Part shown: positions 19,007 through 28,444 of the stretch, piece after piece
Numbering within the stretch: position 1 is the first letter of the stretch
Layout: each line of letters starts with the position of its first letter
Assembly: GCA_017744735.1 (NCBI GenBank)
Contig: JAGIAR010000005.1
Coordinates: 62,001 to 126,000, forward strand
Length of the DNA: 64,000 nucleotides
Reading direction: 5' to 3'
Source: Novosphingobium sp.
GTDB lineage: Bacteria > Pseudomonadota > Alphaproteobacteria > Sphingomonadales > Sphingomonadaceae
Made by a program: the position numbers and the translations under genes
The notes under the pieces: generated by a model
The model's database searches: none
The model's input: only the letters and a program-made list of their open reading frames with translations
Told to the model about the DNA's origin: nothing

Positions 19007-19923
19007 GCGAAAGCTGGTCCCAGCGGATTTTCGGCGGCTTCAAGAAGACCTCCGAGCGCCTGAGCGAAAACCTCGCCGGCGCGATCGGAACGGCGAAGCT
19101 CGACGATGCCACGCTCGACGACGTCGAGGACGCGCTGATCCTGTCCGACCTCGGCCCCGCGGCCGCCGCGCGGATCCGGGGCAAGCTGGCCGAAAAGCGC
19201 TTCGGGCTCGACATCACCGAGCGGGAGCTGAAGGAAGCCGTGGCCGAGGAGATCGCCGCGATCCTGCGCCCGGTCGCCAAGCCGATCGACGTCACCGCCT
19301 TCCCCCGCCCGCAGGTGATCCTGGTGATCGGAGTCAACGGCAGCGGCAAGACCACCACCATCGCCAAGCTCGCCCATCTGTTCCAGGAAGAGGACTATGG
19401 CGTGATGCTTGCGGCGGGCGACACCTTCCGCGCGGCCGCGATCGGCCAGCTGGCGGTGTGGGCCGAGCGGATCGGCGTGCCGATCGTCAAGGGCCCCGAG
19501 GGTGGCGATCCGGCAAGCATCGTGTTCGACGCGGTCAGGCTCGCCACCGAGCAGGGCACCGATGCGCTGATCGTCGATACCGCCGGGCGTCTGCAGAACA
19601 AGCGCGAGCTGATGGACGAGTTGGCCAAAATCCGCCGCGTGCTGGGGCGGATCAACCCGGCCGCGCCGCACGACGTGGTGCTGGTGCTCGATGCGACCAA
19701 CGGGCAGAATGCGCTGTCGCAGATCGATGTGTTCAAGGAAGTCGCCGGGGTGACCGGGCTGATCATGACCAAGCTCGACGGGACCGCGCGCGGGGGTGTG
19801 CTGGTCGCCGCGGCCGAGCAATACGGCCTGCCGATCCACGCGATCGGCGTGGGCGAGACAATCGACGATTTGCGCCCGTTCGACCCCGACCTGGTCGCGC
19901 GGGTGATTGCCGGAGTGGCATGA
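19003..19923 (+). CDS. ftsY: Signal recognition particle receptor
   Basis: SRP GTPase that delivers ribosome-nascent chain complexes to the membrane. The 306 residues have an N domain (about 15-95) and a G domain with P-loop GVNGSGKTT at 110-118, DTAGR, and TKLDGTARGG. The acidic A domain of enterobacterial FtsY is missing, as usual in alphaproteobacteria. The start is a GTG overlapping the mtaB stop (GTGA), and the stop overlaps the yciB ATG. Confidence 0.96.
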   Translation: MSESWSQRIFGGFKKTSERLSENLAGAIGTAKLDDATLDDVEDALILSDLGPAAAARIRGKLAEKRFGLDITERELKEAVAEEIAAILRPVAKPIDVTAFPRPQVILVIGVNGSGKTTTIAKLAHLFQEEDYGVMLAAGDTFRAAAIGQLAVWAERIGVPIVKGPEGGDPASIVFDAVRLATEQGTDALIVDTAGRLQNKRELMDELAKIRRVLGRINPAAPHDVVLVLDATNGQNALSQIDVFKEVAGVTGLIMTKLDGTARGGVLVAAAEQYGLPIHAIGVGETIDDLRPFDPDLVARVIAGVA

Positions 19924-20591
19924 TGACGAGTGAAACCGACAAGCCCGCCGCCCCGCCGGCTAAGAAACCCGGCAACGCCTGGGTCAGCCTGCTGGTCGAT
20001 TACGCACCGCTGCTGGTGTTCCTCGGCAGCTACTGGTGGTTCGCGCCCAAGGGCGAGCACGAGGGGATCGGCGTGATCGTTGCGGTGACCAAGAGCACCG
20101 GGGCGTTCATCGTCGCCTCGATCGCGGCGCTGGCGATCTCGAAATGGCGTTTCGGCAAGATCTCGCGCATGCTGTGGCTTTCGACCCTGCTGGTGGTCGG
20201 GTTCGGCGGGCTGACGATCCTGCTGCGCGATCCGTTCTACGTGCAGGTCAAGCCGACCGTGCTCTACCTGTTCTTCGGCACCGTGCTGCTGGTCGGCTGG
20301 TGGCAGGGCAAGGCGCTGCTGCAATGGCTGCTCGAAGCCGCATTCGAAGGCCTCGACGGCGAAGGCTGGCTCAAGCTCTCGCGCAACTGGGGGTTCTTCT
20401 TCTTCGTCCTCGCGGTGCTCAACGAGATTCTGCGCCTCAGCCTGGACTTCGGAAGCTGGCTGGCGGTGAAGGTGCCGGTCTTCGCCGGCATCTCGTTCCT
20501 GTTCACCTTCGCCCAGCTGCCGATGCTCCTGCGGCACGGCCTGGCGCAGGAGGCCGCGGTCGAAGAGGAAACCACCCTTCCCCCGCAGTAG
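19920..20591 (+). CDS. yciB: Inner-membrane spanning septation protein (YciB/IspZ)
   Basis: A 223-residue protein with a proline-rich cytosolic N-terminus (about 1-22) and five to six membrane helices. It has the YciB signatures FFGTVLLVGWWQGK and LNWG-like SRNWGFFFFVLAVLNE. The family has been linked to septation and envelope integrity. The ATG at 19920 overlaps the ftsY stop; a second ATG at 19923 directly follows. It is the last gene of the dapF-mtaB-ftsY chain. Confidence 0.9.
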   Translation: MMTSETDKPAAPPAKKPGNAWVSLLVDYAPLLVFLGSYWWFAPKGEHEGIGVIVAVTKSTGAFIVASIAALAISKWRFGKISRMLWLSTLLVVGFGGLTILLRDPFYVQVKPTVLYLFFGTVLLVGWWQGKALLQWLLEAAFEGLDGEGWLKLSRNWGFFFFVLAVLNEILRLSLDFGSWLAVKVPVFAGISFLFTFAQLPMLLRHGLAQEAAVEEETTLPPQ

Positions 20592-20679
20592 CCCGCTGCG
20601 ACGAACGGTTTAGTTTGCTTGCAGGCCGTGCATTTTTCACGATAGACTGCACCCCAGACGAAAACGCCAGGGGGAAGTC

Positions 20680-21252
20680 ATGACCAAACTGTTCGGTAAT
20701 CTGCATCTCGTGCTGCTCGTGGGGCTGGTCCTTGCGATCGCGGTGATCGTGGGCTTCGGGCCCGAAGTTCCGGTGACGGTCAGCTCGATCTTCCGCTGGT
20801 TCCACGTGTTCTTCGGCATCACCTGGATCGGCCTGCTCTATTACCTGAACTTCGTGCAGGTGCCGACCATGCCTTCGATTCCCGCCGAGCAGAAAGGCGC
20901 GATCACCGGCTTCATCGCGCCGAAGGTGTTCTTCTACTTCCGCTATGCGGCGCTGCTCACCGTGTTGACCGGCCTCGTGATCGCGATCGACGCGGGCTAT
21001 GCCCACCAGGCCTTCACCTTCGGCGGCAACCGCCACGTCAAGCTGATCGGCGTCGGCATGTATCTGGCGCTGGTGATGGCGTTCAACGTGTGGTTCATCA
21101 TCTGGCCCGCGCAGAAGAAAATCCTCGGGATCGTCGAGGCGAGCGCGGAGGAAAAGGCCGCCGCCGCGCCGCGTGCGCTGATCGCCAGCCGCCTCAACAC
21201 GCTGCTGTCGCTGCCGATGCTCTATTGCATGGTCAGCGCCAACCTCGGCTGA
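20680..21252 (+). CDS. PuuD-like membrane protein (urate hydroxylase membrane domain)
   Basis: A 190-residue membrane protein with about four to five helices. WFHVFFGITWIGLLYYLNF, the WPAQKKILG stretch and the C-terminal SRLNTLLSLPMLYCMV match the membrane domain of PuuD urate hydroxylases. Those enzymes usually carry a C-terminal cytochrome c domain, which is absent here. No purine genes are nearby. It could be a truncated family member with a different role, so urate oxidation is not asserted. The ATG follows a GGGGG/GAAG ribosome site, and a strong terminator follows. Confidence 0.75.
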   Translation: MTKLFGNLHLVLLVGLVLAIAVIVGFGPEVPVTVSSIFRWFHVFFGITWIGLLYYLNFVQVPTMPSIPAEQKGAITGFIAPKVFFYFRYAALLTVLTGLVIAIDAGYAHQAFTFGGNRHVKLIGVGMYLALVMAFNVWFIIWPAQKKILGIVEASAEEKAAAAPRALIASRLNTLLSLPMLYCMVSANLG

Positions 21253-21275
21253 GGAACCACGAGCTTACGCCAACT

Positions 21276-21306
21276 GGGCGCCCCTGCGGGGGCGCCCTTT
21301 TCTTTT
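21276..21306. terminator. Rho-independent terminator between convergent genes
   Basis: Perfect arms GGGCGCCCC and GGGGCGCCC with a TGCG loop are followed by a T-rich run (TTTTCTTTT) on the plus strand. It ends the PuuD-like transcript and sits just past the stop of the convergent CLC gene. Confidence 0.9.
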
Positions 21307-21318
21307 GCGCAGCGTCCG

Positions 21319-22674
21319 TCAGGCGCGCGGCCTCTGCCGTCCCCGGCCGGCGCGCGCCTCGCGCAGGGTGGCGTTCGGCCCGAAGCCCTTGGGCCTGACC
21401 TTGGGTATCGCAACCCGCTGCGACAGATAGATCCCGCTGTGGCCCGAACAGAGATAGGCGACGAAACAGGCGACCGCGATCGGCACCGCATAGGCCGCGC
21501 CGAACAGCTCGATCCCCATGAAGCTGCAGGCCAGCGGGGTGTTGGCGGCGCCGGCGAACAGCGCGACGAAGCCCAGCGCCGCGCACAGCCCGGTCGGCAG
21601 GCCGAGCAGCGGCGCGAGCGCGTTGCCCAGCGCCGCGCCGATGAAGAACAGCGGGGTCACCTCGCCGCCCTTGAACCCGGCGCTGAGCGTGACCACGGTG
21701 AACAGCAGCTTCAGCGCCCAGCTCCACGGATAGGTCTGCGGGCCGAAGAAACTCGTGATCGTGATGCCGCCGGGGGTCGCGGCGAGAGTTCCCAACCCGA
21801 GATAGTCGCGCGTGCCGAACAGGTAGACCAGCGCGATCACCGCCACGCCGCCCGCCACCGGCCGCAACGGGCCGAACGGCACGATCCGCTTGAGCCATCC
21901 GCCCAGCGCGTGGTTCGCCTCGGCAAAACTCAGCCCCGCCAGCCCGAAGGCGACCCCCGCAATCCCCGCCTTCGCCACCAGCAGCGCATCGACCGGGACC
22001 GATGCACTCACGCGGTAGGCGATGTGATGCACGCCCCAGCCGAGGCACACCCAGTCGCCGACCAGCGCCGCGATCAGGCACGGCACCAGCGCGCGGTATT
22101 CGACCCGGCCGATCGCCAGCACCTCCAGCGCGAAGATCGCCCCCGCGATCGGCGTGCCGAACACCGCGCCGAAGCCGGCGGCGACGCCGGTCATCAGCAT
22201 GATCCGGGTCGCCTCTTCGTCGAGCCGGGCCAGGCGGCCGACGCCGCTGGCAAGGCTGCCGCCAAGCTGCACCGCCGTACCCTCTCGCCCGGCCGATCCG
22301 CCGAACAGATGGGTCGCCACCGTGCCGAAGAAGATCAGCGGCGCCATCCGCAGCGGCACCCCGCCGCCCGGTTCGTGGATCTGCTCGACGATCAGATTGT
22401 TGCCCGCTTCGACCGAGCGGCCCATCCAGTGGTAGAGCAGCCCGACCGCGAAGCCGCCCAGCGGGAGCCCGTAGAGCAGCCAGGGAAAGGCGAAGCGCAG
22501 CCGGGTGACCGCGTCGAGGCTCCACAGGAAGGCCGCGCACAGGGTTCCGACCGCGGCCGCCATCGGGATCAGCACCAGCGCCCAGCGGACCACGGACAGC
22601 GCATGGCTGTGCCGCTCGCGAAAGAACGCCGCCGCATCCAGCTGGTCGATCAGGTTACGGAAAGTAGCGCGCAC
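21319..22674 (-). CDS. CLC-F type fluoride/proton antiporter
   Basis: Exports fluoride in exchange for protons across the inner membrane. The 451 residues have a CLC fold of about 16-18 helices. The ion-pathway motifs are those of the CLC-F branch, not of chloride CLCs: GNNLI at 91-95 replaces GSGIP, GREGTAVQ (gating glutamate E131) replaces GREGP, and GFKGGEVTPLFF occupies the third loop. The start is a GTG at 22674 with a strong AAGGAGG four bases upstream. A fluoride riboswitch lies directly upstream, which supports the substrate independently. It is convergent with the PuuD-like gene. Confidence 0.93.
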   Translation of the reverse strand: MRATFRNLIDQLDAAAFFRERHSHALSVVRWALVLIPMAAAVGTLCAAFLWSLDAVTRLRFAFPWLLYGLPLGGFAVGLLYHWMGRSVEAGNNLIVEQIHEPGGGVPLRMAPLIFFGTVATHLFGGSAGREGTAVQLGGSLASGVGRLARLDEEATRIMLMTGVAAGFGAVFGTPIAGAIFALEVLAIGRVEYRALVPCLIAALVGDWVCLGWGVHHIAYRVSASVPVDALLVAKAGIAGVAFGLAGLSFAEANHALGGWLKRIVPFGPLRPVAGGVAVIALVYLFGTRDYLGLGTLAATPGGITITSFFGPQTYPWSWALKLLFTVVTLSAGFKGGEVTPLFFIGAALGNALAPLLGLPTGLCAALGFVALFAGAANTPLACSFMGIELFGAAYAVPIAVACFVAYLCSGHSGIYLSQRVAIPKVRPKGFGPNATLREARAGRGRQRPRA

Positions 22675-22703
22675 GATTCCTCCTTGCTGCCTTGCGGCGC
22701 CCG

Positions 22704-22770
22704 GTAGGAATCATCAGCTCTTGCAAGAGCGGTTCGGCGGAATGCCCGGCGGAAATCCATCGCCGTTGCG
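22704..22770 (-). promoter_or_regulatory. Fluoride riboswitch (crcB motif)
   Basis: On the minus strand the segment reads GGCGATGG, then CGCC closing the first stem (22764-22761 with 22751-22748). GAACC comes next, then a perfect GCTCTT/AAGAGC hairpin (22730-22717) immediately followed by CTGATG and CCTAC (to 22704). Order and spacing match the known crcB/fluoride aptamer, including a GGA:TCC pseudoknot. Its 3' end lies 30 bases before the CLC-F start codon and just upstream of its AAGGAGG site, so control of translation (or early termination) is plausible. Confidence 0.92.
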
Positions 22771-22826
22771 GGCCTATGGAGTGCCCTCACCCCAAGGTCA
22801 ACGGGGCATCTGCGGGCGGGCGCCCG

Positions 22827-24800
22827 CTAGATCTCCAGCTGGCTCCCCAATTCCACCACGCGGTTGGTCGGCAGGCGGAAGAAGTCCATCGGGGTTGCCG
22901 CGTTGCGCAGCATCCAGCTGAACAGCTTCTCCCGCCAGATCGCCATTCCGGGCGTCTTCGACGCGATCAGGGTCTGGCGCGAGAGGAAGAAGCTGGTCTG
23001 CATCATGTCGAACTTGCCGCCGCACATGCCCGCTTCCTTGAGCGCGGCGGGCAGGTCGGTTTCTTCCATGAAGCCGTAGTTCAGCACCAGGCGGAAGAAG
23101 CCCTGGCCGAGATCGGTGATCGCCACCCGCTCGCCCGGATCGACATAGGGCAGGTCGCGGATGTTGACCGTCAGCACCACCACGCGTTCGTGCAGCACCT
23201 TGTTGTGCTTGATGTTGTGCAGCAGCGCCGAGGGCACGCCCTTGGTCGCGGCCGACATGAAGATCGCGGTGCCCGGCACCCGCTGGGTGCTGGCATGGGC
23301 CGACTTGGCGAAGATATCGAGCGGCAGCTCGACCTCGCTCATCCGGTCGCGCATCAGCTTGCGGCCGCGGGCCCAGGTGGTCAGCAGGGTGAAGGCCACC
23401 CCGCCGATCGCCAGCGGGACCCAGCCGCCATCGGGGATCTTGGTGGTGTTGGCGGCGAAATAGGCGCCGTCGACCAAGAAGAACCCGCCGACCACCGGGA
23501 TCCACAGCCACTTGTTCCAGCGCCAGACGAGCGAGACCAGCACCGCGATCAGGCAGGTATCGATCAGCATCGCACCGGTCACCGCGATGCCATAGGCGGC
23601 CGCGAGGTTGGACGAGGTGCGGAAGCTCAGCACCAGAGCGATCACCGCGACCATCAGCACCCAGTTGATGAAGGGGATGTAGATCTGTCCGGCCTCGGTC
23701 TCGCTGGTGTGGCGGATCGACAGGCGCGGGATGAAGCCGAGCTGGATTGCCTGGTGGGTGACCGAGAAGGCGCCCGTGATCACTGCCTGGCTGGCGATCA
23801 CCGCGGCGCAGGTCGCCAGCAGCACCAGCGGCAGGCGCAGCGCCTCGGGGGCGAGGATGAAGAACGGGTTCTTGATCGCCTCGGCCGCCTGGGCCGGTTC
23901 CATCCCCATGATCATCGCGCCCTGGCCGAAATAGTTCAGCAGCAGGCACGGCATCACGAAGCCGAACCACGACAGGCGCATCGGCCCGCGGCCGAAATGG
24001 CCCATGTCCGAATAGAGCGCTTCCGAGCCGGTCACCGCGAGCACGACCGAGCCGAGCGCGAGGAAGGCGGTGTAGCCGTCGTCGAGGAAGAAGCGCAGCG
24101 CGTACCACGGGTTGAGCGCGTAGAGCACCTCGGGCGACTGGACGATGTGGACGATCCCGAGCACCGCGAGCACGGTGAAATAGGTGATCATGATCGGCGC
24201 GAACAGCGCGCCGACCTTGGCGGTGCCGCGCTTCTGGATCACGAACAGCCCGACCAGCAGCACCAGCGACACCGGGATGACGAAGGGCTGCAGCCGCGCC
24301 TCGACCACGGTGAGGCCTTCGACCGCGCTCAACACCGAAACGGTCGGGGTGATCATGCTGTCGCCGTAGAACAGCGCGGTCGCGAACACGCCCAGCGCGA
24401 CCGCGAGCCAGCCGTATTTCGAGCGGCTGATGAAGCGCGAGATCAGCGCGACCAGTGCCAGCGTGCCGCCCTGCCCCTTGTTGTCGGCCTTCATCAGCAG
24501 GCCGACGTATTTGATCGTCACCACGATCGTCATCGACCAGAAGATCAGGCTGATGACGCCCATCAGATTGATCTCGTTGGCGGCGAGATGGTGGTGGCCG
24601 GAAAAGGTTTCGCGGAAGGCGTAGAGCGGGCTGGTGCCGATATCGCCGAACACGATGCCGACCGCGGCCGCGGCGAGCTTGTACTTGGCGGAGCGGCTGT
24701 CGCCCCCATGGCCCATCCCATGACCGCCGTGAGGCGCGGCGGGTGCCCCGGAAGGCTGCGAATCAGGCTCCTGCGCCTGCGGCGTTACCGGATCACTCAT
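22827..24800 (-). CDS. kup: Kup potassium uptake protein
   Basis: Low-affinity K+/H+ symporter of the KUP/HAK/KT family. The 657 residues have a histidine/glycine-rich N-terminal tail (about 1-38) and about 12 membrane helices with the family signature [12 protein letters not shown] (about 50-61) and GDSMITP. A cytosolic C-terminal domain (about 460-657) carries the Kup motif [11 protein letters not shown]. Length and ends are normal. It is separated from the CLC-F riboswitch by about 56 bp and from ccmI by 122 bp on the same strand. Confidence 0.95.
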   Translation of the reverse strand: MSDPVTPQAQEPDSQPSGAPAAPHGGHGMGHGGDSRSAKYKLAAAAVGIVFGDIGTSPLYAFRETFSGHHHLAANEINLMGVISLIFWSMTIVVTIKYVGLLMKADNKGQGGTLALVALISRFISRSKYGWLAVALGVFATALFYGDSMITPTVSVLSAVEGLTVVEARLQPFVIPVSLVLLVGLFVIQKRGTAKVGALFAPIMITYFTVLAVLGIVHIVQSPEVLYALNPWYALRFFLDDGYTAFLALGSVVLAVTGSEALYSDMGHFGRGPMRLSWFGFVMPCLLLNYFGQGAMIMGMEPAQAAEAIKNPFFILAPEALRLPLVLLATCAAVIASQAVITGAFSVTHQAIQLGFIPRLSIRHTSETEAGQIYIPFINWVLMVAVIALVLSFRTSSNLAAAYGIAVTGAMLIDTCLIAVLVSLVWRWNKWLWIPVVGGFFLVDGAYFAANTTKIPDGGWVPLAIGGVAFTLLTTWARGRKLMRDRMSEVELPLDIFAKSAHASTQRVPGTAIFMSAATKGVPSALLHNIKHNKVLHERVVVLTVNIRDLPYVDPGERVAITDLGQGFFRLVLNYGFMEETDLPAALKEAGMCGGKFDMMQTSFFLSRQTLIASKTPGMAIWREKLFSWMLRNAATPMDFFRLPTNRVVELGSQLEI

Positions 24801-24895
24801 CGAGATCGAACGCCCCTAAAACAACCGACCGACTCAGCCGGGCAATACCCGCGCCCGGGCCACGGCGATTAGCAGCCCCCATGCCGCACTGCAAT

Positions 24896-24913
24896 ATGGC
24901 GGAAATCCGCCAT
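24896..24913. terminator. Small perfect hairpin after ccmI
   Basis: Arms ATGGCGG and CCGCCAT with an AAAT loop lie ten bases beyond the ccmI stop. There is no clear T-run, so termination is only likely. Confidence 0.45.
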
Positions 24914-24922
24914 TTGCCGGGC

Positions 24923-25576
24923 TTAATGTCGTTTTGCATCGGCCTGCTCGACCAGTTTTCTGAGTACCTGATCGAAATTCGCGAGTCGCCGGGCGAGTTC
25001 CTCGCGCCCGGGCGCGCCTTCCGGCATCGCCTTCAGCTTCTGCGCCCACAGCTCGCGTCCCTCGATCAGCCGGCCCTGGCGGATCGCTGCCCAGCCGATG
25101 AAGAAGGCAGGCCCCGCGCTATCGGGCGAGAGCGTGTCGGCCTGGCGATAGGCATATTGCGAAGCCGGGGTCATCAACCCGTCGGCCTGGAAGGTCAGCA
25201 CGTTCCCCAGCGCCAGCCAGGCCTCCGTGTCGCGCGGGTTGTCGTGCACGATCCCGCGCAGCAGCGCGGCCGAATCGGCATATTCGCCCTGCCTGGCGAG
25301 CGCGTCGGCGGTGATCAGCAGCGGCGAGGTTGAGCGATCATTCGATCCGACCAGTTCCTTGCGCATCTCCACCACTGCCCACCCCTCTTCCGGCTCGATC
25401 GCGGCGGTCTTGCCCGGCGCACCCTTGAGATCGGGCGAGGCCTGGGTCGCATAGCCGGCCAGGCCGAGCGCGAGCGCGGCCGCGATCAGCGCCCAGGTCT
25501 TGCGCGGCAGGCGGAAGACGAAGGCCATCGCGGCGAAGCACAGCGCGGCGAGCAGGATCGCGAAGGCGTAGCTCAT
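24923..25576 (-). CDS. ccmI: Cytochrome c maturation protein CcmI (TPR chaperone)
   Basis: A 217-residue protein. Two N-terminal membrane helices (about 3-20 and 28-45) precede a periplasmic TPR-like domain (about 85-200, with the repeats EYADSAALLRGIV and AWLALGNVL). CcmI holds apocytochrome c for haem attachment by CcmF/CcmH. It is last in the ccm operon, and its ATG overlaps the ccmH stop (ATGA). Confidence 0.88.
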   Translation of the reverse strand: MSYAFAILLAALCFAAMAFVFRLPRKTWALIAAALALGLAGYATQASPDLKGAPGKTAAIEPEEGWAVVEMRKELVGSNDRSTSPLLITADALARQGEYADSAALLRGIVHDNPRDTEAWLALGNVLTFQADGLMTPASQYAYRQADTLSPDSAGPAFFIGWAAIRQGRLIEGRELWAQKLKAMPEGAPGREELARRLANFDQVLRKLVEQADAKRH

Positions 25577-25977
25577 GCGCGCCTCCGGAACCGGCCGAAC
25601 AGCACCAGACCGCCCGCCAGCACCAGCACCAGCGGCAGCGCGAACAGCGGCCAGGTGGTCTCGCTGAGCTCGGGCTTGTAGCTGATGTAATCGCCATAGC
25701 GCTCCATCAGCCAGCGGCGGATCGCCTCGGGGCTTTCGCCCGCCTTGATCCGGGTGCGGACCTGGTGGCGCATGTCGCCGGCGATCTTGGCGTCGGAATC
25801 GGCGATCGACTGGCCCTGGCAAGTGAGGCACCGCAGCGTCTCCATCAACGCCTTGGCCTTGGCTTCCTGCGCCGGATCCTCGAGCTGCTTGTAGGCATAG
25901 GGCGCATCGGGCATCGAATCCTGCGCGATCACCGGCGCCGCAAGCGCTAACGCGAGGAAGGCGAGCAGCAGCCTCAC
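25573..25977 (-). CDS. ccmH: Cytochrome c maturation protein CcmH (thiol reductase)
   Basis: A 134-residue protein with a signal peptide (about 1-18, ending APVIA), a periplasmic three-helix domain with the redox pair C50-L-T-C53 (family LRCLxCQ), and a C-terminal membrane anchor (about 110-130). It reduces apocytochrome c disulfides for haem ligation. The start is a GTG overlapping the ccmG stop (GTGA). Confidence 0.95.
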   Translation of the reverse strand: MRLLLAFLALALAAPVIAQDSMPDAPYAYKQLEDPAQEAKAKALMETLRCLTCQGQSIADSDAKIAGDMRHQVRTRIKAGESPEAIRRWLMERYGDYISYKPELSETTWPLFALPLVLVLAGGLVLFGRFRRRA

Positions 25978-26504
25978 GCTTCCGCGTCCTTCAGCTTGCC
26001 GAGCAGCATCGGCACGTCCTCGGCGCGGATGTCGCCGATATGCTGGTAGCGGATCACGCCCTTGCCATCGATCACGAAAGTTTCGGGCACGCCCGACGAA
26101 CCGATCCCGAGCTGGACCGCCCCGATATCGTCCGCCCCGATCCGGGCGAAGGGGTTGCCGTTCTGCTGCAGGAACTGAGCGAGGTCTTCCGGGTGATCGC
26201 GCAGGTCGATCCCGACGATCTCGACGCCCTGCCGCTGCAACTCGCCAAGCTGCGGCGCCTCGGCCGCGCAGGGCACGCACCAGCTCGCGAAGACGTTGAG
26301 CAGGCGCGGCTTGCCGTCGCGGAAATCGGCGGTCGCGATCCCCGGCAGCGTACTGTTGGCGGGCTTGAGCGCGAACTGCGGCAACGGCTTGCCGATCAGC
26401 TGGCTGTGCACGTCGGTCGACGGCGGCCGGATCAGCGGCCAGGCGACCAGGGCGCAGAAGCCCGCGAACAGCACCAGCGGCAGCCAGAGTTTCCAGCGCG
26501 TCAT
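25974..26504 (-). CDS. ccmG: Cytochrome c biogenesis thioredoxin CcmG/DsbE
   Basis: A 176-residue periplasmic thioredoxin anchored by one N-terminal helix (about 6-25). The active site W75-C76-V-P-C79 and the downstream cis-proline segment GVPETFVID are intact. It keeps CcmH/apocytochrome thiols reduced. ATG and stop overlap ccmF and ccmH by four bases each. Confidence 0.95.
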   Translation of the reverse strand: MTRWKLWLPLVLFAGFCALVAWPLIRPPSTDVHSQLIGKPLPQFALKPANSTLPGIATADFRDGKPRLLNVFASWCVPCAAEAPQLGELQRQGVEIVGIDLRDHPEDLAQFLQQNGNPFARIGADDIGAVQLGIGSSGVPETFVIDGKGVIRYQHIGDIRAEDVPMLLGKLKDAEA

Positions 26505-28444
26505 TCGGCGGTCCTCTTGCGGCGTGCGATCCGCACCTGCGCGTGGCGGCGCTTGAGATCGTTGCCCACCCGGCCGATCAGCGCGAGCAGCCCGCCGAGG
26601 CCGATCAATATGCCGCCGTACCAGATCCAGGTCACGAAGGGCTTCCACCACAGCCGCAACTGCCAGCGCCCGTCCTCCGCCTGATCGCCCAGCACGGTGT
26701 AGAGCTGACCGTTCCAGCGGGTCAGCAGGGCGGATTCGCTGGTTTTCTGCGCCGGCGCCCAGAAGCTGCGCTGCTGCGGCCTCAGGGCCTTGCCCGGCTC
26801 GCCCTCGTAGCTGACCGCCAAAGTGGCCTCGAGCGCGGTCCAGTTCGGCCCGGCGACCGGTTCGACGGTCTTGAGCGTTGCCAGCCACGGCCCGATCTCG
26901 ACCGTGTCGCCCTCTTTCGCCGCGACCAGCTTCTCGACCGTGAAGGCGCTGTCGGCGGCCATGCCGAACAGCGCGACCGCGATCCCGAAATGCGCGATCA
27001 TCATGCCCCACACCGCCAGCGGCAGGCGGCGCAGGTTGCGGCCCTGCGCCGGGGCGAAGCTCGCCACCGCCAGCATCGCGGCCAGCGCCATGCCGACCAG
27101 CGGCAGGAAGCCGATCGAGCTGTTGAACCACACGCCGGCGAGCGCGATCACGGCGATCGCGAAGAACAGCACCAGCGGGCGCTGGATCCGCTCGAGGCTG
27201 TCGCGCCGCCAGCGCAGCAACGGGCCGACCGCGAGCACCACCAGCATCGGCAGGAAGAACAGCGCGCTGACCGGGGTGAAATAGGGTGGGCCCACAGAGA
27301 CCCGCACGCCGTAGGCTTCGGTCACCAGCGGGTAGAGCGTGCCGACCAGCACGATCGCGAGCAGCGCGCAGAGCACGACGTTGTTCACCACCAGCGCCCC
27401 TTCGCGGCTGGTGACCGCGAAGCGCTCGCCCTCGGCCACGGTCCCGGCGCGCAGCGCGAACAGCACCAGCGCGCTGCCGACATAGAGCGCCAGCAGGCCG
27501 AGGATGAAGGCCCCACGCTCGGGGTCGATCGCGAAGGCGTGGACGCTGGTGAGAATGCCCGAACGCACCAGGAAGGTGCCGACCATGCTCATCGAGAAGG
27601 CGACCACGCCGAGCATGATCGTCCAGGTGCGCAGCGCGTCGCGCGCGGCCAGCACGCTGACCGAATGGAGCAGCGCGGTCGCCGCGAGCCACGGCATCAG
27701 CGAAGCGTTCTCGGTCGGATCCCAGAACCACCAGCCGCCCCAGCCGAGTTCGTAATAGGCCCAGTAGGATCCGGCGGTGATGCCGAGCGTCAGGAAGATC
27801 CACGCCCCGAGGACCCAGGGTCGCATCGCGCGGGCGAAGGCCGGGGTCACCTGCCGGGTGATCAGCGCGCCGACCGCGAAGCTGAAGGCGACCGAAAGCC
27901 CGACATAGCCGAAATAGAGCGTCGGCGGGTGGTAGGCGAGGCCGATGTCCTGCAGCGCCGGGTTGAGCCCAAGGCCCTGCTGCGCGGGCGGATCGAGCCG
28001 CTCGAACGGGTTCGAGGCGATCAGCAGGAAGGCGTAGAAACCGAGCCCGACGAAGGCCTGCGTGGCCAGGGTCGCGATCATCGTGCGCTCGGGCACGCGG
28101 CGTTCGATCAGCGCGATCAGCGCGCCTGCGAGCGACATGATCGTCACCCACATCAGCATCGAGCCTTCGTGGTTGCCCCAGGTTCCGGCGATCTGGAAGA
28201 TCAGCGGCTGGGCATCGCGCGAATTCATCGCGACCAGCTTCACCGAAAGGTCGAAGCGCGCGAAGCACAGCAGCAGCGCACCGAAGGCCAGCGCGGCCAG
28301 CGCGCCCTGCACCACCGCGAGCGGACGGATCACCGAAGCGAGCGCCGCGTCGTCGCGCCGCACGACCATGACGCCGCAGACGAGCTGCAGCAGCGCAAGC
28401 GCGGCGGCGAGCCACAGCGCGGCAAGGCCCAGTTCGGCGATCAT
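26501..28444 (-). CDS. ccmF: Haem lyase subunit CcmF
   Basis: A 647-residue inner-membrane protein with about 15 helices. The tryptophan-rich WWD motif (GGWWFWDPTENASLMPW) binds haem together with conserved histidines such as AYHPPTLYFGYVG. It transfers haem from holo-CcmE to apocytochrome c. The length is normal, and it is coupled to ccmE (ATGA) and ccmG (ATGA). Confidence 0.97.
   Translation of the reverse strand: MIAELGLAALWLAAALALLQLVCGVMVVRRDDAALASVIRPLAVVQGALAALAFGALLLCFARFDLSVKLVAMNSRDAQPLIFQIAGTWGNHEGSMLMWVTIMSLAGALIALIERRVPERTMIATLATQAFVGLGFYAFLLIASNPFERLDPPAQQGLGLNPALQDIGLAYHPPTLYFGYVGLSVAFSFAVGALITRQVTPAFARAMRPWVLGAWIFLTLGITAGSYWAYYELGWGGWWFWDPTENASLMPWLAATALLHSVSVLAARDALRTWTIMLGVVAFSMSMVGTFLVRSGILTSVHAFAIDPERGAFILGLLALYVGSALVLFALRAGTVAEGERFAVTSREGALVVNNVVLCALLAIVLVGTLYPLVTEAYGVRVSVGPPYFTPVSALFFLPMLVVLAVGPLLRWRRDSLERIQRPLVLFFAIAVIALAGVWFNSSIGFLPLVGMALAAMLAVASFAPAQGRNLRRLPLAVWGMMIAHFGIAVALFGMAADSAFTVEKLVAAKEGDTVEIGPWLATLKTVEPVAGPNWTALEATLAVSYEGEPGKALRPQQRSFWAPAQKTSESALLTRWNGQLYTVLGDQAEDGRWQLRLWWKPFVTWIWYGGILIGLGGLLALIGRVGNDLKRRHAQVRIARRKRTAE

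Noticed and set aside
22692-24872. A 726-codon plus-strand open frame opposite kup
   Set aside because: It is rich in R, H, Q, D and E with no domain, and mirrors the third-position GC bias of kup. It is a shadow frame.
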